Shown here: piece by piece, positions 9,072 through 18,379 of the stretch | How positions within the stretch are numbered: the first letter of the stretch is position 1 | Layout of the letters: each line of letters opens with the position of its first letter | Assembly: GCA_016709025.1 (NCBI GenBank) | Contig: JADJEQ010000014.1 | Coordinates: 124,001 to 188,000, forward strand | Length of the DNA: 64,000 bases | Direction of reading: 5' to 3' | Source of the DNA: Bacteroidales bacterium | Lineage (GTDB): Bacteria; Bacteroidota; Bacteroidia; Bacteroidales; Lentimicrobiaceae | Program-made: the position numbers and the translations under genes | Notes under the pieces: model-generated | Told to the model about the DNA's origin: nothing | Databases searched by the model: none | Seen by the model: only the letters and a program-made list of their open reading frames with translations

Positions 9072-10259
9072 TCAGAGTTTGATCCAGACTATCTGCATGG
9101 CGTGCGGACTAACTCCGGTAAGCCAGTCTTCCTGTCCGGTGCCATCGAGGTTGGAGCGTATAATTTTACCATCAGGTGCTGAATTGGAGATTTTATAGCC
9201 CCAGAAAAGCTTATCCCGCTCATGGTCAATGGCCATCCCCCAGGTTGCCTTTGATCCGAAATCACCGATTTTCGACAATCCTGAACCATCGGTGTTGCAG
9301 ACAAAAACACCGTTTTCGGGAATTACAGTCCCTTCAACACCATAAACTGCCATATAGGTTTTGTTGGTTTCAGTGTCTACTTCTATGGCCGTACCATCAA
9401 TTTCCAGAATGTGCTCTGTCCAGCCGGTCCCGTCGAAGTTCACCGAAAAATATCCTCCGGTGTAGTCGGTCCGGTCATTCACCATGTAAATTTTGCCGGT
9501 AGCTTCATCGTACTGCATATCAATCGGGTATTCAGGCCTGGTACCTTCCGTGCTGATAAACACTTCCGGATTGCTTCCGTCGAGATCGCAGCGGTAAATA
9601 CCACCCGGACGCCCCCAGTAGAGCTTTTCCCCGACAACCATCAAGGCTTCAGGAGAGTCAACAATTTCCTGCCCCGCCACATTCACATCCAGTATTCTTT
9701 CCGGATTTTTTCCATCGGCATCGAAACGGTAAATATAGCCCAGTGAATAATCCGATACATATACCTTACTATGGGCTGTATCGACTGCAATACCGTAAGC
9801 CCTTGACAATTCAACCGCTTCAAAATCAGCAACCACCGGCGCTTCATCTGTCAGGTAAACCATATAAACTCCGGTTCTTGAAGTGAAATAAAGTACCTGG
9901 GTCAGGCCTGCCAACGGGTCTTTGATGTTGACCACTATCGATTTAACCAGTTTGTTATAATGAACATCATTTTCCGGCGTACAGGTTAAGGTAACAGTGT
10001 ATAATCCCGGTGTATCATAACTAATTACCGGATTGGGGTCAGAGGAGGTTTGACCATTCCCGAAGTCCCACAGGTAGCCGGCAGCATTCAACGATTTATT
10101 GGTAAATGTCACCTCGCAGGGGGCATACCCACTATTATTGGTTGTAAAAGTAAAATCCGACACCGTACTCGCCGGCGGGTTTCCAAGTTCATAGGTTTCA
10201 CAACTGCTTAAAATAAACCCCGGAAGCAGCATCATGAGATATATCAGTATCTTTTTCAT
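9072..10259 (-). CDS. Surface lipoprotein with PKD domain and YWTD-type beta-propeller
   Basis: 395 aa. The lipoprotein signal ends at LSSC (about residue 19). A PKD domain follows (about 35-115, with LWDFGNGQTSS and the end motif YTVTLTC). The remainder consists of LDL-receptor YWTD-like propeller repeats (AVDTAHSKVYVSD, EKLYWGRPGGIYRCDLDG, TNKTYMAVYG, KLFWGYKI). It starts 27 nt after the SusD gene, the place normally held by SusE/SusF-like surface binding proteins, so it is likely the third outer-membrane component of the uptake complex. Binding of cyanophycin is inferred from operon context only. Confidence 0.8.
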   Translation of the reverse strand: MKKILIYLMMLLPGFILSSCETYELGNPPASTVSDFTFTTNNSGYAPCEVTFTNKSLNAAGYLWDFGNGQTSSDPNPVISYDTPGLYTVTLTCTPENDVHYNKLVKSIVVNIKDPLAGLTQVLYFTSRTGVYMVYLTDEAPVVADFEAVELSRAYGIAVDTAHSKVYVSDYSLGYIYRFDADGKNPERILDVNVAGQEIVDSPEALMVVGEKLYWGRPGGIYRCDLDGSNPEVFISTEGTRPEYPIDMQYDEATGKIYMVNDRTDYTGGYFSVNFDGTGWTEHILEIDGTAIEVDTETNKTYMAVYGVEGTVIPENGVFVCNTDGSGLSKIGDFGSKATWGMAIDHERDKLFWGYKISNSAPDGKIIRSNLDGTGQEDWLTGVSPHAMQIVWIKL

Positions 10260-10286
10260 TGTTTTCCTTTCTGATTAAGTTAAAAA

Positions 10287-11621
10287 TCAATAACCATCGT
10301 TTTGTTTCATCAGGTTGTTGGTCTGCATTTCGCTCAGCGGTATCGGGAAGTAAGTGTAATCTTCATCAATTCCCAGCAAACCGGTAGCTCGTTTTGTCCT
10401 CACCAGATCAAACCATCGGTGACCTTCAAAGGCGAACTCATGACGGCGCTCATTTTCAATGGCAAGTTTCAGGGCATCATAGGTTTCGGCTGTGGTTGGT
10501 TCAAGTCCTGCCCTGGAACGTAATGCGTTGATACTTTCCTGTATGGATAGAATACTGCCATTGGAATAAGCAAGCGCCTCCGCTTTTATCATATACATTT
10601 CGGCAAGCCGCAATACAAACACCGCATCGGACCCGGCCGACAACTGCTCGTATTTGGTACCGTAGACTTTATTCTCAACATCGGTTGCAATTGAAGCTGC
10701 AAGCCGTTGGTCTCCGGCTTCATAACTTTGTACCAATTCATCCGATGGAGCAACTTCATAGCGCCCGGCCAGACTTCTGGGAAAGAAATACTCTGCAAGA
10801 CGGTTTTTGTTTTGTACATCAAAAACAATTTCAAAAATCACTTCGCTGTTACTTCCTTCAAATAATGCAGCATAAGGAGTAACCAATGAGAAACCTCCCT
10901 CTGTTATTACCTTACCGGCCATATCAACGGCTGCTGTAGCATCGGCAGCATTGCCGTTTGTATGAAAACGGGTAAGGTAAACCCTTGCCAGCAATGCTGA
11001 AGCAGCGTATGAATTTGCCCTTCCGACAGGCATTGTTACAGGTAGTTTTGACTCTGCCTGTAAAAGATCTGCGATGATTTGTTCATAAACCTGATCGGCA
11101 GGATTGCGTGCCTGGTTTACATTGCTGATATCAAGTGTGGGTGTTGTTTTTATCGGAACGCCGCCAAAATAGGTTAACAGATTGAAGTGGAAGAGCGCAC
11201 GCATAAACAGCGCTTCCCCTTCATATTTATCCCTTTCTGCATCTGTCAGGTCAGCCACACTGCTTAAAGCATTCAACACATTGTTTACCCTGTTTAGTCC
11301 ATCATAAGCAGCTATCCAGGTGCCTTCTATGATTGCGTTGTCGGCAGGTACATCGTTGTTCTCAATCTGGTAGTATTCATAGGTTGTACCGGTCCATTTC
11401 AGGTTGTCGGCTGCCAGGTCGCCCACGATTACCCGGTTGCGGCCATAGAGTCCGGCAGCCTGAAGCGCGGTGTATGATCCGATGGTTGCCCGTTCAATTC
11501 CGACTTTGTCGTTAAGGGCAGTTTCGGAAGAAATAGATGCAGTAGGCTCAACATCAAGCACTTTCGAGCATGAGCCAAGGATTAGCACGGATGAAATCAG
11601 TAAATATGTTATCTTTTTCAT
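10287..11621 (-). CDS. SusD/RagB-family nutrient-binding lipoprotein
   Basis: 444 aa, a typical length for short SusD proteins. The lipoprotein signal (LILGSCSKVLDVEP) is followed by the alpha-helical TPR-like SusD body (GEALFMRALFHFNLLTYFG, AASALLARVYL). The C-terminal RagB/SusD signature is present (ALAIENERRHEFAFEGHRWFDL spans it in shortened form: NERRHEFAFEGHRWFDLVR) and ends with FPIPLSEMQTN. SusD proteins sit on the SusC barrel as a substrate-binding lid. It follows SusC by 19 nt. The co-operonic cyanophycinases make cyanophycin or its peptides the probable ligand. Confidence 0.95.
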   Translation of the reverse strand: MKKITYLLISSVLILGSCSKVLDVEPTASISSETALNDKVGIERATIGSYTALQAAGLYGRNRVIVGDLAADNLKWTGTTYEYYQIENNDVPADNAIIEGTWIAAYDGLNRVNNVLNALSSVADLTDAERDKYEGEALFMRALFHFNLLTYFGGVPIKTTPTLDISNVNQARNPADQVYEQIIADLLQAESKLPVTMPVGRANSYAASALLARVYLTRFHTNGNAADATAAVDMAGKVITEGGFSLVTPYAALFEGSNSEVIFEIVFDVQNKNRLAEYFFPRSLAGRYEVAPSDELVQSYEAGDQRLAASIATDVENKVYGTKYEQLSAGSDAVFVLRLAEMYMIKAEALAYSNGSILSIQESINALRSRAGLEPTTAETYDALKLAIENERRHEFAFEGHRWFDLVRTKRATGLLGIDEDYTYFPIPLSEMQTNNLMKQNDGY

Positions 11622-11640
11622 GATTTTCAGGTGTTAATGG

Positions 11641-14547
11641 TTAAAAACCTACGTTTAAGCCAACCATAATGGTGCGCGATTGCGGATAGGTAAAGAAGTC
11701 TGTACCCAGGATGATGTTATCGTTCCCGTAATAATTCACCTCCGGATCCATTCCCGTATAGGTTGTGAATGTGTAAAGATTCTGACCTGAAACATAGATT
11801 CTGGCAGATTTGATACCGGTTTTTTTCAGTAAGGTTTTCGGGAAACTGTAACCGATGGAAATGTTCTTAATTCTCATGAATGACCCATTTTCGATGAACC
11901 TCGAAGAGATGGCCCCATCACCTGCCCTTGGCACATCGGTGATATCTCCCGGTTTCATCCACCGGCGCAGCATGGTGGTGGTCTGGTTGTCTTCTCCTGT
12001 ACCCGATTCAAGATAAATGCGGGTTCCGTTAAAGACATCGTTGCCCGAAACAGCCTGAAGGAAAATGGATAAATCGAAGCCTTTAAAACTGAATGTATTG
12101 GTCATCCCGGCGGTAAAGTCAGGATTCGGGTCCCCGGTTTTTGTGAGGTCATCGGCTGTGATGGTTCCGTCTTTATTGATATCCTCATAAACCAGGTCAC
12201 CGGTAGTAGGATCTACACCCAGGCAGTTGTAACCCATGAAAATGCCGATGGGTTCGCCCTCAATAACCCAGTTGCTTCCGCGTCCAAGGTCTGCAATAGG
12301 CTGTCCATCGTATAGTTTGGTTATTTTATTCCGGTTAGCCGCAAAATTGAACGAGGTATTCCAGGTAAATGCTCCCCTGATATTCTCCGTATTTAAAACC
12401 AGTTCAAACCCCTTATTCTCGAGGTTTCCGATATTGGCATAAATGATACTATATCCGGTAGAGGGTGGCAGAGGCCTTTCAAGTAACAAGTCTCTGGTTT
12501 TATTGAAATATACATCGGCATTCAGACTGATGCGGCTATCGATGACGGCGATGTCAAGTCCAAATCCGGTCTGTGCAGTGGTTTCCCATTTCAGGTCAGG
12601 ATTTGGTAACTGGGTTGGTGCAATCCCTGAATTACCACCATAATTGAATCCTCCACCGTACAAACCCAGTGAGGCAAAATCATCAATATCATCATTTCCG
12701 GTTAATCCGAAACTTGCCCTTACTTTGAGTTCATTTACCCGGCTAAACTGCTTCATAAACTCCTCTTCATTTAACCTCCAGGCCAAAGAAGCAGCCGGGA
12801 AGTAGCCATACCGGTTGTTCTCTCCGAATTTTGAGGAACCATCGGCACGGGCTGTCAGTGTTACAATATATTTATACTTATAATTGTACTTAAACTGCCC
12901 GAAGAATGAATTCAGGCCGCGGTCGAGCGCCCCGGCTGAAGCCGCCCTGATGGTGCCTGCGGAGGTTATGTACTGTAGATTCTCGTTTGGAAAATCAATG
13001 GCTTCAATATAGGTCGTGCGTCTGGCATATTTTTCAAAACTATAACCGGCCAGGGCTTCAATGTTGTGTTTTTCGCTGATGGTTTTCAGGTATTGCAGCA
13101 CATTGCTGCTAACCAGGTTGCTGACATAAGATGTGCCTTCAATTCCCAATCCATTGTATTTTGCACCCTGCCTGGTTGTAATGGGATCATACTCATGCTC
13201 ACGCAGGTTATAAATATCGGCTCCCCACTTGGTCGTAAAGGTGAAGCCATCAAGGAACTTATATTCAAGGAAAACATTACTGTTATTACGGTTTGTATAA
13301 GCAACATTAACCGTTTCATTGGAGATGGCAACCGGATTTGCATAAGGACCCTGTTCGTTGTAGGTGCCATCCTCGTTGTATACCGGGTAAATGGCGGGGA
13401 TTGACAAGGCATTGGGTAATGGTCCGAAAAGGGTCTGGTCGCCTTCAACACGATCGTTCTGCGAGTAACTCATTGAAATTCCACCGCCGATGGTGAGTCC
13501 TTTATAGAGTTGGTGATCCACATTCAGCCTGCCCGAATACCGGTCATAGTCAGTTCCTTTAACGGTTCCTGCCTGGTTGTAGTAACTGCCCGAAATAAAA
13601 AGCCTGGTCTTATCGTTTCCGCTGCTCACTGATAGTTCTGTATTGGATGTGGGTGCAACCTGCAGGATTTCGCTCATCCAGTCGGTATCGATACCCTGGA
13701 CATCGGTGCCTTTGTATTCATTCCACTGCTGCGCATTCATCAAATCGAGCATACGTTCCTGCGGCATAGTCTGCCAGCCGTAAGAAGTGTTCAGGTTGAT
13801 GCTGGTTTTTTGAAGGTTTCCTTTTTTGGTGGTGATCAGAATCACGCCGTTCGAAGCCCTGGCTCCGTATATAGCGGTTGCGGAGGCGTCTTTCAGAATG
13901 GTAACCTGATCGATGTCATTCGGATTTACATCCGACAATGCGCTGATTTCCTGACCACTGTAACCTATCTGTCCAAAACTTCCGGACAGTGCCGGCACGC
14001 CATCAATCACAATCAGCGGCTGGTTGGTCGCATTTATTGAACTACCTCCCCTGATTTTGATGGAATTCTGCCCACCCGGGGTTCCTGAGTTCTGATTGAT
14101 GGTCATACCGGCAGCTTTGCCCTGGAGCACACCGTCGATGGTCCTTAGCGGGATGGTCTTGATCTCTTCCTCGTCCACCAGTCCATATGAGCCGGAAATC
14201 AACTTTCTGCTGGCTGTGTTGTATCCCATTACCACTACCTCTCCCAGGTCTATATTCTCTTCTGCCATTTCGAGGTTGATTTGACGGCGTCCACTGACCG
14301 GGACTTCCTGTTTCTGCATTCCGACGAATGAGAAAACAAGCACTCCTGTCGAAGGTGCATCGAGGGTATAAAACCCGTTAACATCGGTAACCGTTCCTTT
14401 CGAAGTGCCCTTTACCACAATTGTAACGCCGGGTATGGGCAATTGGTCGGCTGCCGAGGTTACTTTACCACTGATCGGTATGTCCTGAGCCTTCAGCATA
14501 CTGACGAGCATGGTAAACATCAGTAATAAAATGTAAGGTTTCTTCAT
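11641..14547 (-). CDS. SusC/RagA-family TonB-dependent outer-membrane transporter
   Basis: 968 aa. A signal peptide (about 1-20) leads into a carboxypeptidase-D regulatory-like N-terminal domain (about 22-110, with PGVTIVVKGTSKGTVTD). A plug domain with a TonB-box-like segment follows (GKAAGMTINQNSGTPGG, IDGVPALSG, LKDASATAIYGARASNGVIL). A 22-stranded barrel is predicted to end in an aromatic terminal residue (MVGLNVGF). It would import oligomers with SusD using TonB energy. It is smaller than many glycan SusC proteins, as expected for peptide-type transporters. It lies between the two cyanophycinases and SusD in one operon. Confidence 0.97.
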   Translation of the reverse strand: MKKPYILLLMFTMLVSMLKAQDIPISGKVTSAADQLPIPGVTIVVKGTSKGTVTDVNGFYTLDAPSTGVLVFSFVGMQKQEVPVSGRRQINLEMAEENIDLGEVVVMGYNTASRKLISGSYGLVDEEEIKTIPLRTIDGVLQGKAAGMTINQNSGTPGGQNSIKIRGGSSINATNQPLIVIDGVPALSGSFGQIGYSGQEISALSDVNPNDIDQVTILKDASATAIYGARASNGVILITTKKGNLQKTSINLNTSYGWQTMPQERMLDLMNAQQWNEYKGTDVQGIDTDWMSEILQVAPTSNTELSVSSGNDKTRLFISGSYYNQAGTVKGTDYDRYSGRLNVDHQLYKGLTIGGGISMSYSQNDRVEGDQTLFGPLPNALSIPAIYPVYNEDGTYNEQGPYANPVAISNETVNVAYTNRNNSNVFLEYKFLDGFTFTTKWGADIYNLREHEYDPITTRQGAKYNGLGIEGTSYVSNLVSSNVLQYLKTISEKHNIEALAGYSFEKYARRTTYIEAIDFPNENLQYITSAGTIRAASAGALDRGLNSFFGQFKYNYKYKYIVTLTARADGSSKFGENNRYGYFPAASLAWRLNEEEFMKQFSRVNELKVRASFGLTGNDDIDDFASLGLYGGGFNYGGNSGIAPTQLPNPDLKWETTAQTGFGLDIAVIDSRISLNADVYFNKTRDLLLERPLPPSTGYSIIYANIGNLENKGFELVLNTENIRGAFTWNTSFNFAANRNKITKLYDGQPIADLGRGSNWVIEGEPIGIFMGYNCLGVDPTTGDLVYEDINKDGTITADDLTKTGDPNPDFTAGMTNTFSFKGFDLSIFLQAVSGNDVFNGTRIYLESGTGEDNQTTTMLRRWMKPGDITDVPRAGDGAISSRFIENGSFMRIKNISIGYSFPKTLLKKTGIKSARIYVSGQNLYTFTTYTGMDPEVNYYGNDNIILGTDFFTYPQSRTIMVGLNVGF

Positions 14548-14590
14548 ACAATTTGCGTTTGGTTGGTTGTGTTGGTTGGTTGGTTGGTTG

Positions 14591-15856
14591 CTATTTGATT
14601 TTTGTTATTGTAACTTTTACAGGACTGATATCCAGGCGGATATCTGATACCGAATACTCATCCTCTTCACGGGCATTCTCAAAATAATATCCCTGGCTCG
14701 ATGGTTTTTTTGTAAAGGTAAGCAGGAACGCATTTTCATCGTCGGTAAAATTCAGATTGGAAACGGTTTCAGCACCTTTATTGTCGATCAGATTGATGGT
14801 AATCACATCGCGCAGGGTTGAGCCGTTGGCCGATAAGATACCCGCCTGGGCCGGATGTTCACGCTTATAGTACTCGTTACCCCTGGTAGCTTTTTTGCCG
14901 GTGGCAGGGATCAGTTCACCGGTAGTCATCAGGTATGAATCTCCGTTTTCAAGATAGCTCACCGAAAGGTTTGTTATCTCAGGTAGTCCCTGCTGGTAGG
15001 AAATTAAAGCTTCCGATGCGTTTAAAATGGTAAGGCCTGCCGCCCCGGCAACGTCTATTTTACGCTCTGAAGCAGAATAGATGAGTGCGGTATTTTCATC
15101 GACTCCAAAAGCAAGATTAAATTTCTCTTTTGAATTCATGAGCGCCACTACCAGCCGCCCGATTCTTGCCCGCTGGTTAAAGTGCTGATCAACGATCCCT
15201 TCCGGGAAAAAGCCCATTCCTTTGGAGAGCAGCAGTGCATCCGATTCCTCGTTTTCCGGTCCGTTGTCTTTGATGATGCCCAGTTTCAAGGCGCCCAGGC
15301 TATTCCCGTTGCCGATCATAATTTCGCTCATAATGGCTGCGCCGGCACTGCTGCCACCGATAACCCCTCCCCTGTTGTACACTTCCCACACAGCCTGAAG
15401 CACGGGCGTAGGATTGCCGTCGGGCATGGTCAGCGCCAGCATGGTGCGCATCTGATCGCCCCCGGTAAACCATACCCCGGTACAATTCCGAACAGTCCTC
15501 GCAAGTCGCTTATCGTTCGCATTGCCGGCCCATTTCGATTCATCCGCATCTTTGGTACTGTCATCATCCATTACCGATATGCTGATCAGGTGGATGTTCT
15601 CTTCTCTGACGCCATAAGCCTTTAATGTCTTGCTGATGCTGACCCACGATTGCACCGGAACACCGCTTGCAGAAGGAATCACTGCAAAACTGGCTTTCTC
15701 CGGGCCACCGGCAAGCGCAATCATCCTCGTGTAAACCTCCTTGTTATCGGGGCTGAGACCACCTCCGACAATCACCAGGTTGCCTTTGGAGTTCTGGCTG
15801 ATTGCTGCGTATCCACACAATATCAGTGACAAAACAAACGCTGCTTTTCTAATCAT
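14591..15856 (-). CDS. Exported cyanophycinase (peptidase family S51)
   Basis: 421 aa. A cleavable signal peptide (about 1-20) precedes the S51 glutaminase-like fold: LVIVGGGLSPDNKEVY at the start, VWFTGGDQMRTM, then GGVIGGSSAGAAIMSE with the nucleophile Ser near residue 170, and FGVDENTALIY further on. This is the order seen in CphB-type cyanophycinases, which cleave cyanophycin into beta-Asp-Arg dipeptides by an exo mechanism. The ~110-residue C-terminal extension is not part of the core enzyme. Ten nt separate it from a second cyanophycinase upstream, and SusC follows 43 nt downstream. An S51 peptidase with another isopeptide substrate is the main alternative. Confidence 0.85.
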   Translation of the reverse strand: MIRKAAFVLSLILCGYAAISQNSKGNLVIVGGGLSPDNKEVYTRMIALAGGPEKASFAVIPSASGVPVQSWVSISKTLKAYGVREENIHLISISVMDDDSTKDADESKWAGNANDKRLARTVRNCTGVWFTGGDQMRTMLALTMPDGNPTPVLQAVWEVYNRGGVIGGSSAGAAIMSEIMIGNGNSLGALKLGIIKDNGPENEESDALLLSKGMGFFPEGIVDQHFNQRARIGRLVVALMNSKEKFNLAFGVDENTALIYSASERKIDVAGAAGLTILNASEALISYQQGLPEITNLSVSYLENGDSYLMTTGELIPATGKKATRGNEYYKREHPAQAGILSANGSTLRDVITINLIDNKGAETVSNLNFTDDENAFLLTFTKKPSSQGYYFENAREEDEYSVSDIRLDISPVKVTITKIK

Positions 15857-15866
15857 CCGATTGAAT

Positions 15867-17846
15867 TTAGTTTTTTATAAATCTGCCTGAAGCAATGACA
15901 CTGTTGCTGATGTCTATCAAGCGAATGCTGTAGAATCCCGGTGTAAGTTTAAGTACATCAATAACATCATCATCTCCGGAAAATATGCCTCTTTGAATCA
16001 CCCTTCCATCGGACCCGATTATTTCCCAGCTTGTATCTCTGTATGATTGGGAAAGGCTGAGGGCATCATAAACAGGGTTCGGGAAAAGGGATAGTTTCTG
16101 TATTCCGTTTCCGGCCGTGTTTATCCCGGCTGCCGAAACATCACCCAATATAAAGGGTGTTGTGTAATCGATCAAATCCATCCTGAGCTTTTCGAAACCG
16201 GCAACCATCCTGGCTGCACCTGCGTTTCCTGAACCTGTCTGCTGCGAAAAACCGGTCAGGTTGCCTTCGTTGGTCAACACCATCAGGGGAGCAGTTCCGT
16301 ATCCTGTAAGGGTGGCCTTGCCTTCGGAAGGAGAAAATTTCATGTAATTGTGGTTGGTCAGCCAGATACCATACTTCAGGGTATCCAGCGCCATGGCATA
16401 GGGAACAGCCGTGGCCGTATTTTCATAGATATCGCTATCAAGGAAAGTCTGGGGCATAATCACCGTATGGCTTAGAAGTGAGAGACCGGGTGTAAAGGTC
16501 ATCTCACCATACCACGACGAAAGGTAAGTAAGGTAATTGCCGACAACTGTTCTGCCTGCCAGCCGGGCATCTTCTCCGGCAAAAGCACTGATCATTCCAT
16601 CGCTGCGAAGCTTTTGTGCCAACAGGGTTCCGTTTGAAGTCAGCAAAAACTGACTGAAGGTCGTTTCATTGTTTTTCAAAAAAAGAATTTTAGCAGCGCT
16701 GCCAATGGCACTAGCCAGCTCAGCATCTGTACCGAGCGCGGTGGTTGGGTTATAGACTGAAACACCCGAAGCACCGGCCTCCAAAACCTTTGTTTTAAAA
16801 CTTTCTGCAAGTGTATTCTCGCCGGAGAGGATCAGAACCACAGCGTCCGAAAGGCCGCTGTTTGTCACGAGGTCGGTAATCATCGTCAGGTTGTCGTTCA
16901 GCAGATTGCTCCCACTTGCCAGAACCGTGTAGTTTCCCTGCTCCGACTGACCCGTGGTATTGATCGTGCGATCGAGTGTGGAAAATGAAAATTCCCCGGT
17001 ATTAAAATCATAAGTACAGCCTTTTAGTAACTGAACCACCTCAATGGAATCAGCCAGTAATTTGTTGCCATTCTGGCTGAAACTGCCTGCGGATTTATAG
17101 AAATTGGCGCAACCGGTTCCGTACACTGTACCAAGGCCGTTTTCATCAATGGTCATGCAGGTCATATCATCCATTCCCAGACCAAAAATGTTCTCATCGT
17201 GGTTGAACTTATAATTGGCCAGAAATCCCGCCAACCTGCCAAATCTTGCCCGCTCCGCAAAATGGGTGTCGTAAACAAAGCCCGGTTGCAGGTCAAAGAA
17301 ATCATTCTCCAGCGTTACATATTGATTGTTGGGATTTTCGATGCACTCGTACGAATAAACCGTCCCGTTTTCCGCAGTAAATGCGATGGATGACAGTATG
17401 TGCATGCCGGCAGAAGTCCCTCCGATACAACCACCCTGGCTGAATTTTAAGTTTACCGCATCCTGAAGTTTTGTTCCCCGATAAAAATCATAGTATTCAT
17501 ATTGGTCGCCACCCCGGAAAAAGATGACATCATAAGTCATCAGGGTATCGTAGGTAGCCTGGCTGTCGGCACTGTCGCGCGTGGCAATGGCAAATTCCAT
17601 GGCAAAAGCGGCCCCGCACTGATTCTTCATATACGGGGCCAGGCTGCCGGTCTCTGTTCCTATAATGGCAACCCGTTTCCCTTCAACCGCCCAGCGGTAA
17701 GGAGGCGTACTCCAGGAGTTGGCTCCGTTCTTTTCAGAACCACCACCAACAATCAGCTGCCTGCCCTGAGCTGATAATTCCTGAGTGCCTAGAATTATCA
17801 ACACTATGATAATGAGACTATAATAAAAATTATTCTTAACCTGCAT
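15867..17846 (-). CDS. Cyanophycinase-like S51 peptidase with T9SS sorting tail
   Basis: About 659 aa from the Met at 17846 (MQVKNNFYYSLIII), which starts a clean signal peptide; a longer frame reaching 17915 is less likely. Residues ~28-290 are an S51 domain: RQLIVGGGSEKNG, VIFFRGGDQYEYY, and GGCIGGTSAGMHIL with the nucleophile Ser near residue 145. A long middle region of unknown fold follows. The end is a T9SS type A tail (LSLFPNPVYDALSLSQ, LTPGFYSIRLID). It is therefore predicted to be exposed on the cell surface, the right place for attacking insoluble cyanophycin granules. It is the first gene of the operon, divergent from iadA. Confidence 0.82.
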   Translation of the reverse strand: MQVKNNFYYSLIIIVLIILGTQELSAQGRQLIVGGGSEKNGANSWSTPPYRWAVEGKRVAIIGTETGSLAPYMKNQCGAAFAMEFAIATRDSADSQATYDTLMTYDVIFFRGGDQYEYYDFYRGTKLQDAVNLKFSQGGCIGGTSAGMHILSSIAFTAENGTVYSYECIENPNNQYVTLENDFFDLQPGFVYDTHFAERARFGRLAGFLANYKFNHDENIFGLGMDDMTCMTIDENGLGTVYGTGCANFYKSAGSFSQNGNKLLADSIEVVQLLKGCTYDFNTGEFSFSTLDRTINTTGQSEQGNYTVLASGSNLLNDNLTMITDLVTNSGLSDAVVLILSGENTLAESFKTKVLEAGASGVSVYNPTTALGTDAELASAIGSAAKILFLKNNETTFSQFLLTSNGTLLAQKLRSDGMISAFAGEDARLAGRTVVGNYLTYLSSWYGEMTFTPGLSLLSHTVIMPQTFLDSDIYENTATAVPYAMALDTLKYGIWLTNHNYMKFSPSEGKATLTGYGTAPLMVLTNEGNLTGFSQQTGSGNAGAARMVAGFEKLRMDLIDYTTPFILGDVSAAGINTAGNGIQKLSLFPNPVYDALSLSQSYRDTSWEIIGSDGRVIQRGIFSGDDDVIDVLKLTPGFYSIRLIDISNSVIASGRFIKN

Positions 17847-17915
17847 ACAGGGAAATAATGTCCGAAAATTTACTACATCAAACTTACAATATTTCTTCCT
17901 TTCATAAAAGCACAT

Positions 17916-18350
17916 TTTTACATTTGTTATACTCCGGAAAACCGCTTAAACCAATGGGTACAGAATAATCCGTTTTCACAATGAACGCTTATTCAAAAAC
18001 CAAAATCCGGGAATCAACAACATGAAACGCAACATTACGGTTGTATGGACACATCTTGTCGTATCCCTAAAAATGCCGTTTGATGCAGACTTTTTTTTAT
18101 TCTGTAACTCTGAAACCTCACCCCCCAACCCCCTCTCCACCTCATCCGCCCTTCGGGCACCTTCTCCTCAATGAGAAGGAAATCGGACTTTTTACTTTAT
18201 TGGCGAGGGGGAGCCGGAAGCCTTTTTCACACAGCCACCTTGTAACTGAAACCATGTAACTGTGTAACTCGGCGATTCTGAAACCTGAATCTGGAACCCT
18301 AAACTCACCCTGCGACCTGAAACCCTGTAACTCTGTAACTCTGAAACTTT
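17916..18350. repeat. Intergenic region with palindromic and TGTAACT/GAAAC-type repeats
   Basis: The divergent intergenic space contains a C-rich block with hairpins (CGCCC-ttc-GGGCA and CCTTCTC-ctcaat-GAGAAGG near 18150-18185), then irregular copies of TGTAACT and CTGAAACC between about 18240 and 18350. No gene was found in it. A related motif in the opposite orientation occurs at 23603-23692. Confidence 0.6.
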
Positions 18351-18352
18351 GT

Positions 18353-18360
18353 TAACTTTG
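18353..18360 (+). promoter_or_regulatory. -7 promoter box of iadA (TAACTTTG)
   Basis: A match to TAnnTTTG 19 nt before the ATG at 18380. A clear -33 element is not visible because of the surrounding repeats. Confidence 0.5.
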
Positions 18361-18379
18361 TCATTCAAAAACCCATCAG

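Noticed and set aside
17846..17915. Longer N-terminus of the second cyanophycinase
   Set aside because: The extra 23 residues would precede a perfect signal peptide and bury it; the Met at 17846 is the better start.
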